Assembly: GCA_018970725.1 (NCBI GenBank)
Contig: JAGWVU010000011.1
Coordinates: 1-64,000, forward strand
DNA: 64,000 nucleotides
DNA from: Verrucomicrobiota bacterium
GTDB lineage: Bacteria; Verrucomicrobiota; Verrucomicrobiia; Verrucomicrobiales; DEV007
Direction: 5' to 3'
The notes under the pieces were generated by a model that did no database searches, was not told the origin of the DNA, and was given only the letters and a program-made list of their open reading frames with translations. Each line of letters opens with the position of its first letter. Positions within the stretch are counted from its first letter, which is position 1. Below are positions 26,270 to 33,956 of the stretch, one piece after another. Both the position numbers and the translations under genes were made by a program.

Positions 26270-26752
26270 ATGGCCTCCGCTCCGATTCTCGACCTCGCAA
26301 CGATCGACCTTTCCCAAACCGCCGTGACCAAGGAGGAAATCCTCGCGTTGAATGCGCAAAGGGATGAATTCGAACAGATCGACCGGATCGCCGCCCTGGA
26401 TCTGGAGGCGGGTCAGGCCGTGGGGATCAAGACCCAGCGGTCCGATGAATTCTGGACGCGGGGGCACATCCCCGGGCGACCGATCATGCCGGGCGTGCTC
26501 ATGATCGAGATGGCGGCGCAGATCAGTTCAGTGATCTATCACCTGAAGTTCCAGACCGGCGGAAAGGTGTTTTTCGGCTTCGGCGGCGTCAATGCGGTGA
26601 AGTTCCGCGGGACGGTGGAACCCGGCAAGGACCTCGTGATGGTGGTCCGGGCCAAGGCCTTGAAGTCGCGGATGGCGATCTTCGAAGCCCAGGGCTTCGT
26701 CGACGGCCGGATGGTCTTCGAGGGCGAGGTCTCCGGCATCCTGATCGGGTGA
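26270..26752 (+). CDS. FabZ-like beta-hydroxyacyl-ACP dehydratase
   Basis: 160 residues from the ATG at 26270. The hot-dog active site is clear: HIPGRPIMPGVLMIEMAAQ, with the catalytic His and Glu of FabZ. FFGFGGVNAVKFRGTVEPG matches the next strand pair. It should dehydrate 3-hydroxyacyl-ACP in fatty-acid synthesis, or an analogous thioester. A single-gene unit here; it is not beside lpxA/lpxD as fabZ often is, so a variant or second copy is possible. Confidence 0.88.
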   Translation: MASAPILDLATIDLSQTAVTKEEILALNAQRDEFEQIDRIAALDLEAGQAVGIKTQRSDEFWTRGHIPGRPIMPGVLMIEMAAQISSVIYHLKFQTGGKVFFGFGGVNAVKFRGTVEPGKDLVMVVRAKALKSRMAIFEAQGFVDGRMVFEGEVSGILIG

Positions 26753-26834
26753 GCGTTCCATCCCGCCTTCCTCAAGCTCTCGCTGCGGCGGCCTGCCGCA
26801 TGGCATTCCTGCTGTGATCCTGGAGAAAGCCGGA

Positions 26835-28310
26835 TCAGTGGAAATAGATCCGGTCCAGAATGAGTTTGATCACGCTTTGCGGCAGTTGCGCGTGATACTC
26901 CAACTCCTCCTGACTGTAGAACGGCCGGGCATCGACGATCCGGCGGGCTAGTTTGGGACCGATTCCCGGCAGCCGCTGCAGTTCCTCGAAAGAGGCGTGA
27001 TTGATGTCGATCGTGGTGTAGTAGGTCCCGTGCCCGTGATGCGGATCATGGTAGGGGTCATGATCATGCCAGTCGTGGTAGGGATCCTGCTCCAGCCCTT
27101 GTCCGGTGGATTCCGGTTGCACCAAGGAATGATCCCCTCCGGAATCAGGCGTTTCGGGAACCGGGGACGACTCCGGACCGGGTTCCGGCTCGGACGCGGG
27201 CAGGCGGGCGAGTTCCTCGAGGCGGCGGGCTTGGTCCTCTTCCCGTTTTTTCCGCTCCGCCTCCGCGCGACGGCGGCGCCCCTTTTCCTGAAACCAGGCG
27301 ATCCAAATGCAGATCTCGTAGAGCAGGACCAACGGCCCCCCCAACAAGATGAGGGTGATCGGGTCCGGCGGGGTCAGCACCGCGGCCACGAAGAGGATGA
27401 TCATGATCGCGTAGGATCGTGAGTTTTTCATCGTTTCGTAGGAGAGCAGCTCCAGCGAAATGAGGACGAAGATGACGACGGGCAATTGGAAGGTCAGACC
27501 GAAGACCACCACCACCTGGGTGACGAACTCGATGTAATAACCGACCCGCCATCCCCCATAAAGTCCGTGCTGCACGTTCCACTCCACGAGCCAGCGGAGG
27601 GCGAACGGCAGACCGATCCGGAACGCAAAGAAGGCTCCGAATAGGAAAAGGAGGCAGGAGGCCGCCAGCGCCGGAAACACCGCTTTCTTCTCGGATTGGC
27701 GGAGCCCGGGCAGAATGAACTCCACCACGAACCAGAGCAAGAGAGGGAGCGCCGCCACGACCGCGGAAAAGAAGACCAGCTTGATCACAATCATGAGGCC
27801 TTCCGAGGGAGTGAAGGTTTCCATGACGAGCACCTGCCGCGTGGAAAGCCGCCGCATGTCCGAGGACTTCACATCCCCCGAAGCCGCCGGGATCGTTCCC
27901 AGAATCATGTCCGTCTTGGCGGTCGCCTCCACGCCGTCGGACAACTGCAACTTCGTGACGCCCACCTCCACGTCCTCCGAAACGACCCGGGCGATCAACC
28001 CGCTCTGCATGAGCACCAGTTCCCCGGCCCGGAAACGCGGTTCCACCACACTGCGTTTGAGATTGAAAATGGCCGAAATGGCGTCGGGCTTCCCGATGCC
28101 GGCCCACTTCACCGGCAACTGGATGAGTTCCACCAGCTGGACATTGAAGACCGCAGCGACCACCACCGTGACAATCACGGTGAGCAGCATCTTCACGAAC
28201 ATGTGCCGCAAATCCTCCAGATGATCGAGGAACGGCTTCTCTTCCGCGTCGAACCCCTCATCCGCGCCTTTGGGCCGCCGCTGCCCCGCTTTCTCGCGCA
28301 GGTGGAACAT
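26835..28310 (-). CDS. tatC: TatC with His-rich linker and C-terminal helix-hairpin-helix domain
   Basis: 491 residues from the chosen ATG (MFHLREKAGQ). The frame stays open upstream to 28412, but that would run into the NUDIX gene. FLDHLEDLRHMFVK begins the TatC core, and six membrane segments follow, with LLLWFVVEFILPGLRQSEKK and VVVFGLTFQLPVVIFVL. The loop between helices 1 and 2 carries ~80 extra residues. After helix 6 comes a basic coiled stretch, a Pro/Glu linker, a His/Asp-rich run (YHDWHDHDPYHDPHHGHG) and a ComEA-like helix-hairpin-helix (INHASFEELQRLPGIGPKLA). It exports folded proteins; Tat substrates (DUF1552, DUF1501) occur in the window. tatA/B are not here. Confidence 0.9.
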   Translation of the reverse strand: MFHLREKAGQRRPKGADEGFDAEEKPFLDHLEDLRHMFVKMLLTVIVTVVVAAVFNVQLVELIQLPVKWAGIGKPDAISAIFNLKRSVVEPRFRAGELVLMQSGLIARVVSEDVEVGVTKLQLSDGVEATAKTDMILGTIPAASGDVKSSDMRRLSTRQVLVMETFTPSEGLMIVIKLVFFSAVVAALPLLLWFVVEFILPGLRQSEKKAVFPALAASCLLFLFGAFFAFRIGLPFALRWLVEWNVQHGLYGGWRVGYYIEFVTQVVVVFGLTFQLPVVIFVLISLELLSYETMKNSRSYAIMIILFVAAVLTPPDPITLILLGGPLVLLYEICIWIAWFQEKGRRRRAEAERKKREEDQARRLEELARLPASEPEPGPESSPVPETPDSGGDHSLVQPESTGQGLEQDPYHDWHDHDPYHDPHHGHGTYYTTIDINHASFEELQRLPGIGPKLARRIVDARPFYSQEELEYHAQLPQSVIKLILDRIYFH

Positions 28311-28387
28311 CTTCTTGAGGAGGCCTTGGACGAACACGACGGGAAACGCTGGGTTGAAAAATGACCGGAGGACGGAGGGGGGATAGT

Positions 28388-29002
28388 TTACGCGATGAAT
28401 CCGAGAGCGCAAAGTCTTGCGAAAACGACCAGCGAATTCGCATCCACCAACTCGTTGCGCGCGATCATGTCACGAATTTCCCCGATGGTGAACGGCCGGA
28501 CCTCGAGAATATTCTCGCCTCCGTCCGGTCGCAGCCCCGCCCCTGTGGAAATCACCCCCCGGGCCAGAAACAAGTAACAGTGTTCATCCGTAAATCCCAC
28601 CGAACTGAAATAGTGTCCGAGGGAAATCAGTTCCCCCTGCTCCCGGAGGCCATGCCCGGTCTCTTCCTCCAATTCCCGCAAGGCGGCGGCCTTGATGACC
28701 GAGAAATCATCCCGGAAGCGGGGATCATCGATCAGCCCTGCGGGAAACTCCCAGAGCACCCTCTGCACCGGATACCGCTCCTGACGGATCATGAGGAATC
28801 GCCCATCCGGGAGCTGCGGAGCGACCACCGCGCCGGCAGGACGCCGCGAAACCACCCAGGTGACTTCCCCCTTCCGGTTGGAGGTCCGGAACGTGGTCTC
28901 GTTGACCCGGACCCAGCGGTGCTCGAAGAGCGTGGTCTCCGCGACCCGTTCCCAACCCGCCCCTTCCCCCTCGTCCAGCCGGAATGGTTTTCCCCCGTTC
29001 AT
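28388..29002 (-). CDS. NUDIX hydrolase (ADP-ribose pyrophosphatase-like)
   Basis: 204 residues from the ATG that overlaps the argH stop (ATGA). VLWEFPAGLIDDPRFRDDF then AALRELEEETGHG is a Nudix box in which about four extra residues lie between the Gly and the REL part, so the first Glu of GxxxxxE is not in register; REL-EE is intact. Closest in style to ADP-ribose or nucleoside diphosphate sugar pyrophosphatases. Second gene of an argH-NUDIX pair. Confidence 0.85.
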   Translation of the reverse strand: MNGGKPFRLDEGEGAGWERVAETTLFEHRWVRVNETTFRTSNRKGEVTWVVSRRPAGAVVAPQLPDGRFLMIRQERYPVQRVLWEFPAGLIDDPRFRDDFSVIKAAALRELEEETGHGLREQGELISLGHYFSSVGFTDEHCYLFLARGVISTGAGLRPDGGENILEVRPFTIGEIRDMIARNELVDANSLVVFARLCALGFIA

Positions 29003-30369
29003 GCGATGGCGAGCCGGGTTTTCCAACGGGCCAACTCCGCCGCCACCCCGTCCGGAGAGGGCGCACCCGTCGCCCGGCGCGCCTCCAACGCGTTGCGGAC
29101 ATCGAACAAGCCGAAGACATCGGCAGCGAACACCTCGCTGAACGAGCGGAATTCCTCGAGGGTGAGGTCGGGAAATCCCCGGCCCTCCCGCAGCGAAAAG
29201 GCGGTCAGTTTGCCCACCACCTCATGCGCCTGGCGGAACGGGACATGGCGCACCACGAGGTAATCCGCGATGTCCGTGGCCAGAAGAAAAGGGTCGGCCG
29301 CCGCCGCGCGCGTCCGGTCCTCGTTGACCCGCATGGCCCCGACCATTTCCGCAATGACCGGGAGCAGTAGCTTGATCGTGTCCACGGAGTCGAACAACGG
29401 TTCCTTGTCTTCTTGCAAATCTCGGTTGTAGGTCAGCGGCAAGCCCTTGAGGATCGTTAGAAGGCTCACCAGATTTCCCAGCAACCGCCCCGTTTTCCCG
29501 CGGGTCAACTCCGCCACATCCGGATTTTTCTTCTGCGGCATGAGACTCGATCCCGTCGTGTGGGCATCACTCAAGGTCACGAACCCGAACTCTACCGTCG
29601 TCCAAAGGATCAAATCCTCCGCCATCCGGGAAAGGTGGACCCCCAGCAACCCCAGGACGAAGAGCAACTCCGCGACGAAGTCCCGGTCGCTCACCGCATC
29701 CATGGAATTGCGGCTCACGGAATCAAAACCCAATTCCTCCGCCACCGCCTCGCGATCCACGACGATGGTCGAGCCGGCCAAGGCCCCCGATCCCAAGGGC
29801 AGGACATTGAGACGCCGGCGGCAATCGCCCAAGCGACCGGCATCGCGATCGAGCATCTCGACATACGCCAGCAGATGATGAGCGAAGAGCACCGGTTGCC
29901 CGCGCTGCAAATGGGTGTAACCGGGCAAAACCGTGTCCGGATGCCGCGCGCCGACCTCCACCAAAGCCCCCTGCAACGCCCGCAGCGCTCCCTCGATCGC
30001 CTCCGTTTCCTCACGGCAGAAAAGCCGGACATCGAGCGCCACCTGGTCATTCCGGCTCCGGGCCGTATGCAATTTTGCTCCCGCCGCCCCGATCCGCGCG
30101 GTCAGGCTCGCCTCGATGTTCATGTGGATGTCCTCCAAGTCACTGGAGAACGCGAACCCGCCCCGCGCGATCTCGTCCCGGATCTCCAACAAACCGGCCT
30201 CGATCGCCGCCTGCTCCCCGATACTGAGAATTCCGGCCCGGAGCAGAGCCCGGGAATGGGCGATCGAGCCCCGGATATCATGGGCGTAAAGCCGCCAGTC
30301 GAAGGAGATGGACTCCCCCAACCGTCTCACCAAATCGGACGTTTCACCTTCAAAGCGGCCTTTCCACAT
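28999..30369 (-). CDS. argH: Argininosuccinate lyase
   Basis: 456 residues from the ATG at 30369. N-terminal MWKGRFEGETSDLV; HTARSRNDQVALD; the fumarase/aspartase signature GSSLMPQKKNPD, whose Ser lies in the catalytic loop; YNRDLQEDKEPLFDS. Cleaves argininosuccinate to arginine and fumarate in the last step of arginine synthesis. Length is normal and all hallmark motifs are present. Overlaps the NUDIX start by 4 nt. Confidence 0.97.
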   Translation of the reverse strand: MWKGRFEGETSDLVRRLGESISFDWRLYAHDIRGSIAHSRALLRAGILSIGEQAAIEAGLLEIRDEIARGGFAFSSDLEDIHMNIEASLTARIGAAGAKLHTARSRNDQVALDVRLFCREETEAIEGALRALQGALVEVGARHPDTVLPGYTHLQRGQPVLFAHHLLAYVEMLDRDAGRLGDCRRRLNVLPLGSGALAGSTIVVDREAVAEELGFDSVSRNSMDAVSDRDFVAELLFVLGLLGVHLSRMAEDLILWTTVEFGFVTLSDAHTTGSSLMPQKKNPDVAELTRGKTGRLLGNLVSLLTILKGLPLTYNRDLQEDKEPLFDSVDTIKLLLPVIAEMVGAMRVNEDRTRAAAADPFLLATDIADYLVVRHVPFRQAHEVVGKLTAFSLREGRGFPDLTLEEFRSFSEVFAADVFGLFDVRNALEARRATGAPSPDGVAAELARWKTRLAIA

Positions 30370-30438
30370 GGGGCGCGACGCTACACCGCGGGCGCGCAAA
30401 CACAACTCCGGACGCGCCGGGCATGGCCGGAAACCCGG

Positions 30439-30897
30439 CTACTCGCGGCGACTGCAGCTCCCCGTGGTGCGGAACTCCTCGCAGTCCGCCTCGATCCGGA
30501 CGCCCTTGGTCGAGGGGATGAAGCCGAGCCGGCGGGTGATGCAATCCCCCAGAACCTCCAGATGAGGATCCTCGAACTCCACCACCCGGCGGCAGTTCAA
30601 ACAGATCAGGTGGTTGTGATGGGGGTGCTCGACGAAGTTCGGGTCATAGCAGGCTTGATCCCGGCCCAAATCGATTTCCCGCAGCAATCCGCTCTCCACC
30701 AGAAGGTTGAGCGTCCGGTAAAGGGTGGCCCGGGAGGTGGCCGGATCGATACTCTTGGCCATCTCCCAGAGTTCGTCCGCCGTAAAATGTTCCTTGGTGC
30801 CAAAAGCGGCTTCGATGATCACGTCCCGTTGCGCGGTTCTCCGCAAACCCTTGAGGTGCAGGAACGCGTCGATTTTTTCGTTGAGAGCTGCTTCCAC
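30439..30897 (-). CDS. Fur-family metal-responsive repressor
   Basis: 152 residues. A winged helix (TKEHFTADELWEMA, SRATLYRTLNLLVESGLL) precedes the metal-sensing HPHHNHLICLNCRRVVEFED, with the histidine cluster and first CxxC. The second C-terminal CxxC of classic Fur is replaced by a spaced pair (ADCEEFRTTGSC). It could be Fur, Zur or PerR. The Fur-like boxes before the BFD gene make an iron role attractive, but distance gives no direct link. Single-gene unit, 69 nt upstream of argH. Confidence 0.88.
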   Translation of the reverse strand: MEAALNEKIDAFLHLKGLRRTAQRDVIIEAAFGTKEHFTADELWEMAKSIDPATSRATLYRTLNLLVESGLLREIDLGRDQACYDPNFVEHPHHNHLICLNCRRVVEFEDPHLEVLGDCITRRLGFIPSTKGVRIEADCEEFRTTGSCSRRE

Positions 30898-30985
30898 CTG
30901 ACTGAACTATCGCGGTCCACCCGCTTTCGTCAATCGGACAGAGTGATCCAGTGGCACGAGAGGAAGAGGAAAAAGGCCTATCTCC

Positions 30986-31735
30986 ATGGTATCCCCCGCC
31001 CGCGATTCCCGACGCCGGCTCCGCGCCCGGCTCAACCTGGTGCTGCTCGGGGCCGCCTCGATTGCCTGCCTCGCCCTCCTTCTCCGCCCCGTCCCCGGGG
31101 AATCCACGGTCCCACGTCTCCCCCGGCTCGGTCTGCTCCTGGCGGGCAAAACCCGAGAGGCCCCTTCCCTTTTGCGGGGCGGTCTCGCCTTGGTCCCGGT
31201 CTGGGAGCTGGCCAATGTCCCGGTGACGGCCCAACTCGATTACCCGTTGGGCAGCGAAGCCGGGGCTTTGACTTACAACGCCCGCCCTTTCCGTGAAGTG
31301 GACCATCTCGCGGATGATCTGAACGGAATCGGCGGTCAAAACTCGGATCTCGGAGACCCCGTTTTCGCCGCCGGCGACGGTCTGGTCATCTTCGCCGCGG
31401 AAGCCGGCGGCGGCTGGGGCAAGGTGGTCATGCTGCAACACCGCGATCCCGCCGGCGATTTTTTTCAAACTTTTTACGGTCACCTGGACACAGTTCTCGT
31501 GACTACCGGGCAAATCGTCCCCCGTGGAGCGAAAATCGGCACCGTGGGAACCGCCGGCGGCCAATATCTCGCGCACCTCCACTTCGAGATCAGGCGCGGC
31601 TTTCACCTCGACCTCGGGACCGGCTACTCCCCCTTTGTGCTCAACCGGCTCAACCCGGAAAAAACGCTTCGCGAAAGGTCGCGTCCCGATCCCGCCCGGC
31701 TTCACCCCGCTCCGGGCTTGCTGGAAAACCGCTGA
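30986..31735 (+). CDS. M23-family (LytM) peptidase, membrane-anchored
   Basis: 249 residues. Basic N-terminus and one hydrophobic anchor (NLVLLGAASIACLALLL). The peptidase domain has HLADDLNGIGGQNSDLGDPV (first His and Asp ligands), YGHLDTVLV, and HLHFEIR (last ligands). M23 enzymes cut peptidoglycan cross-bridges; with HLADD in place of HxGxD it may be a variant. A purine-rich RBS (aggaagagg) precedes the ATG. Divergent from the Fur gene. Confidence 0.82.
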   Translation: MVSPARDSRRRLRARLNLVLLGAASIACLALLLRPVPGESTVPRLPRLGLLLAGKTREAPSLLRGGLALVPVWELANVPVTAQLDYPLGSEAGALTYNARPFREVDHLADDLNGIGGQNSDLGDPVFAAGDGLVIFAAEAGGGWGKVVMLQHRDPAGDFFQTFYGHLDTVLVTTGQIVPRGAKIGTVGTAGGQYLAHLHFEIRRGFHLDLGTGYSPFVLNRLNPEKTLRERSRPDPARLHPAPGLLENR

Positions 31736-32045
31736 GACGGGCGAAAAAAAAGGTCTGTCAGAGAACCACGGCAATGCCGGAACAGCTGCCGTTGCTTCCG
31801 TCAGGACCTGGCGGGATTCACCGGCCGACACTCCATGGCCCCTGACAGATTGAAAGAAGATGCGCTCGAAACGCGGAATGAACAACCGTTTCCTGCATCG
31901 AAAAAAATCCGATCCGCAATTGCTTCCTTTTTGGCATTGTGTTTGAAACGGAAGTTGGCTAAGAATGGGCGTCGGGGGATCGGAATGATCAACCGGCCCC
32001 CCGTTCCCGCCTGCCAGCTTTCTCCAGCTCTCATCCCACCCATCC
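31736..32045. other. 310-bp intergenic region
   Basis: No gene seen. A possible sigma70 promoter, TTGTGT-17 bp-TAAGAA around 31938-31966, lies ahead of the coiled-coil pair; matches to consensus are moderate. Confidence 0.35.
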
Positions 32046-32834
32046 ATGGACCCTTGGAAAGTCATCCTGATTGTCGCCATTCTGCCGACGCTCGGCTCCA
32101 TCACGCTGTCGGTCATGAACAGGGGGACACTGGTGGAGACCCTCGAGACCCGCAACCTTCAGCAGACCAAGGTCGATGACGGGAAAAAAGCCTTGGAAAA
32201 GGCCAAGGAAGAACTCGCCAAGCTTGAGGCCGACGCCAAGACCTTGGAGCAGGAAGCCGAATTGATGGGGGTCGACCTCACCAGCATGAAAATCGCGGTT
32301 TCCGAACAGGAACTCATGATTCAATCGCTCACGGACAACATCGCCACGGCCGATACCCGGATCGCCAAGATCGAGGAGGTCAAGACGTTGTTCGGGGAGA
32401 TCGACGCCGTGAGCCAAAAAATCGCGGCCGCCAACGAGGAAATCGTCACCCTGCAAACGAACGTGACCAAGGCGGAGGAGTCGCTGGCCTCGGCAAACGC
32501 CCGGAAGCAGGAGAGCGAGATCCAGATCGAGCGAATGGACGCGATGGCGAAATTCCGCAAGACCGGGTCGATTTGGAGCGACATCAACACCAAGGTGAAA
32601 TCGGCCTACAACGATTGGGGTTTCGTGATCATCGGGGCCGGTGACGCCCAAGGATTGGTCCCGGCCGCCACCCTTGACGTGACCCGGGAAGGCAAACCGA
32701 TCTGCAAATTGCTCGTCACCGAGGTTGAAGTCAACCAAGCCACGGCAGACATCATCACCGCAACCCTTCTTCCCGGCCAGACCGTCCAAGTCGGGGATAC
32801 CGTCACCAAGAAGGCGAATGTGGCCCTCCCCTGA
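32046..32834 (+). CDS. Membrane-anchored coiled-coil protein with MreC/FlgT-like C-terminal domain (paralogue A)
   Basis: 262 residues. One N-terminal membrane helix (VILIVAILPTLGSITLSV), then about 130 residues of heptad-rich coiled coil (KKALEKAKEELAKLEADAK). A small beta domain (WGFVIIGAGDAQGLVPAATL, then DVTREGKPICKLLVTEV) resembles the G-x2-G beta barrels of MreC or FlgT. Its neighbour at 32877 has the same architecture, so the two look like a duplicated pair that may assemble together in the periplasm. Role unknown. Confidence 0.7.
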   Translation: MDPWKVILIVAILPTLGSITLSVMNRGTLVETLETRNLQQTKVDDGKKALEKAKEELAKLEADAKTLEQEAELMGVDLTSMKIAVSEQELMIQSLTDNIATADTRIAKIEEVKTLFGEIDAVSQKIAAANEEIVTLQTNVTKAEESLASANARKQESEIQIERMDAMAKFRKTGSIWSDINTKVKSAYNDWGFVIIGAGDAQGLVPAATLDVTREGKPICKLLVTEVEVNQATADIITATLLPGQTVQVGDTVTKKANVALP

Positions 32835-32876
32835 GTTCCCCCTTCCTCACCCGTTTCACCGTTTCCTTTCTGACCC

Positions 32877-33656
32877 ATGATCAAGTTTCTGATGGCCTTA
32901 GCCATGGCAGCCCTCATCGGAGCGGCGGTCGTGGCCATGATGAACAACAAGAAACTCGCGACGGAGAGGGGGTTCATCGAGCAACTCACCAGCGAATACA
33001 ACGTGATCAACTCCTCACGGCAGGAGGTCATCCAGAAAAAAGAAGTCGCCCAGACCGCCTTCCAGAACGCAGAAACCGCCCACAAGGCGGTGATGGCGGA
33101 AAAAGTGACGCTCGAGGACAATGTCCGCCGCAAGAAGGCGGAGGTGGAGCGGCTTACCGCAACCTACGAAGGTCGCAAAGCCCAGATGGAGGAACTCGAA
33201 GTGCTCGAGAAGAAAATGGAGGGCAAAACCCCGGCCTCCATCACCGCCGAATATCAGGCGCTGAAGGACCGCAAGACCGGGCTTGAGAAGAACCTTCAGG
33301 AAATCGAGGCCCAGGTCGTCAAGGCCCAGAACTCCGTCGACAAATCCCAAGGGCGCATCGACGAGCTGGCCAAGGCAGAAGACAAGCGCCGTTCCTCGGT
33401 CAAATTGCAAAGTCTTCAGGCGGACATCATCGCGATCAACCGCGAGATGGGTTTTGTCATCATCAATGCGGGCAGCGAACAGGGCGTGGCTCCTGAGTCC
33501 TCCCTCCTCGTGACCCGCGGGAACAACCGCATCGGCCGGCTCCGCATTGTTTCCGTGGAACCCCAAGTCACGGTGGCTGACATTATGCCCGGCTCCATCA
33601 TGCCGGGAGCTTCCCTCATGGTGCGGGACAAGGTGATCTTCGACAGCATCCGCTGA
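32877..33656 (+). CDS. Membrane-anchored coiled-coil protein with MreC/FlgT-like C-terminal domain (paralogue B)
   Basis: 259 residues. N-terminal helix LMALAMAALIGAAVVAMM, long coiled coil (KAEVERLTATYEGRKAQMEE; ITAEYQALKDRKTGLEKNLQ), and a C-terminal domain MGFVIINAGSEQGVAPESSL, then VTRGNNRIGRLRI, aligning with paralogue A (GFVII-x-AG-x-x-QG). 42 nt after paralogue A and before a small lipoprotein, so probably one transcript. Confidence 0.7.
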   Translation: MIKFLMALAMAALIGAAVVAMMNNKKLATERGFIEQLTSEYNVINSSRQEVIQKKEVAQTAFQNAETAHKAVMAEKVTLEDNVRRKKAEVERLTATYEGRKAQMEELEVLEKKMEGKTPASITAEYQALKDRKTGLEKNLQEIEAQVVKAQNSVDKSQGRIDELAKAEDKRRSSVKLQSLQADIIAINREMGFVIINAGSEQGVAPESSLLVTRGNNRIGRLRIVSVEPQVTVADIMPGSIMPGASLMVRDKVIFDSIR

Positions 33657-33751
33657 CCCCGGGAAAATTGCGCCTCCGGGGCGCTTCCCGCTTGCGTTGC
33701 AGAGGGGAACACCGTTAGACTGCTGACATTGGTCACAGACTTTCCGCTCTC

Positions 33752-33937
33752 ATGAAGAACCGCCTCCGCCTCCTTGTCCTGAGTCTGCTCTCCGCTGTCG
33801 GCTTCGCCCTCGTCTCCGGTTGCGAGACCACGCCGAAGCCCTACGACAACAATTTCAGCACGCTGCCGCAGAATCGCCCCCAGTCTTGGGAAGGTTCGGC
33901 CGGCATGGGCGGAGCGTTCGCTCCTCAATCCATGTAA
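33752..33937 (+). CDS. Small lipoprotein
   Basis: 61 residues. MKNRLRLLVLSLLSAVGFAL precedes a lipobox (LVSGC), leaving a ~36-residue Pro/Asn-rich mature peptide that ends MGGAFAPQSM. Follows the coiled-coil pair at 95 nt and may partner it at the envelope. Not a recognised family. Confidence 0.65.
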   Translation: MKNRLRLLVLSLLSAVGFALVSGCETTPKPYDNNFSTLPQNRPQSWEGSAGMGGAFAPQSM

Positions 33938-33956
33938 CGGTTGGGGCCACCGTGGC

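Noticed and set aside
30644-32155. 503-codon minus-strand open frame
   Set aside because: It runs antisense through the M23 peptidase and across an intergenic region and overlaps fur in another frame; no domain.
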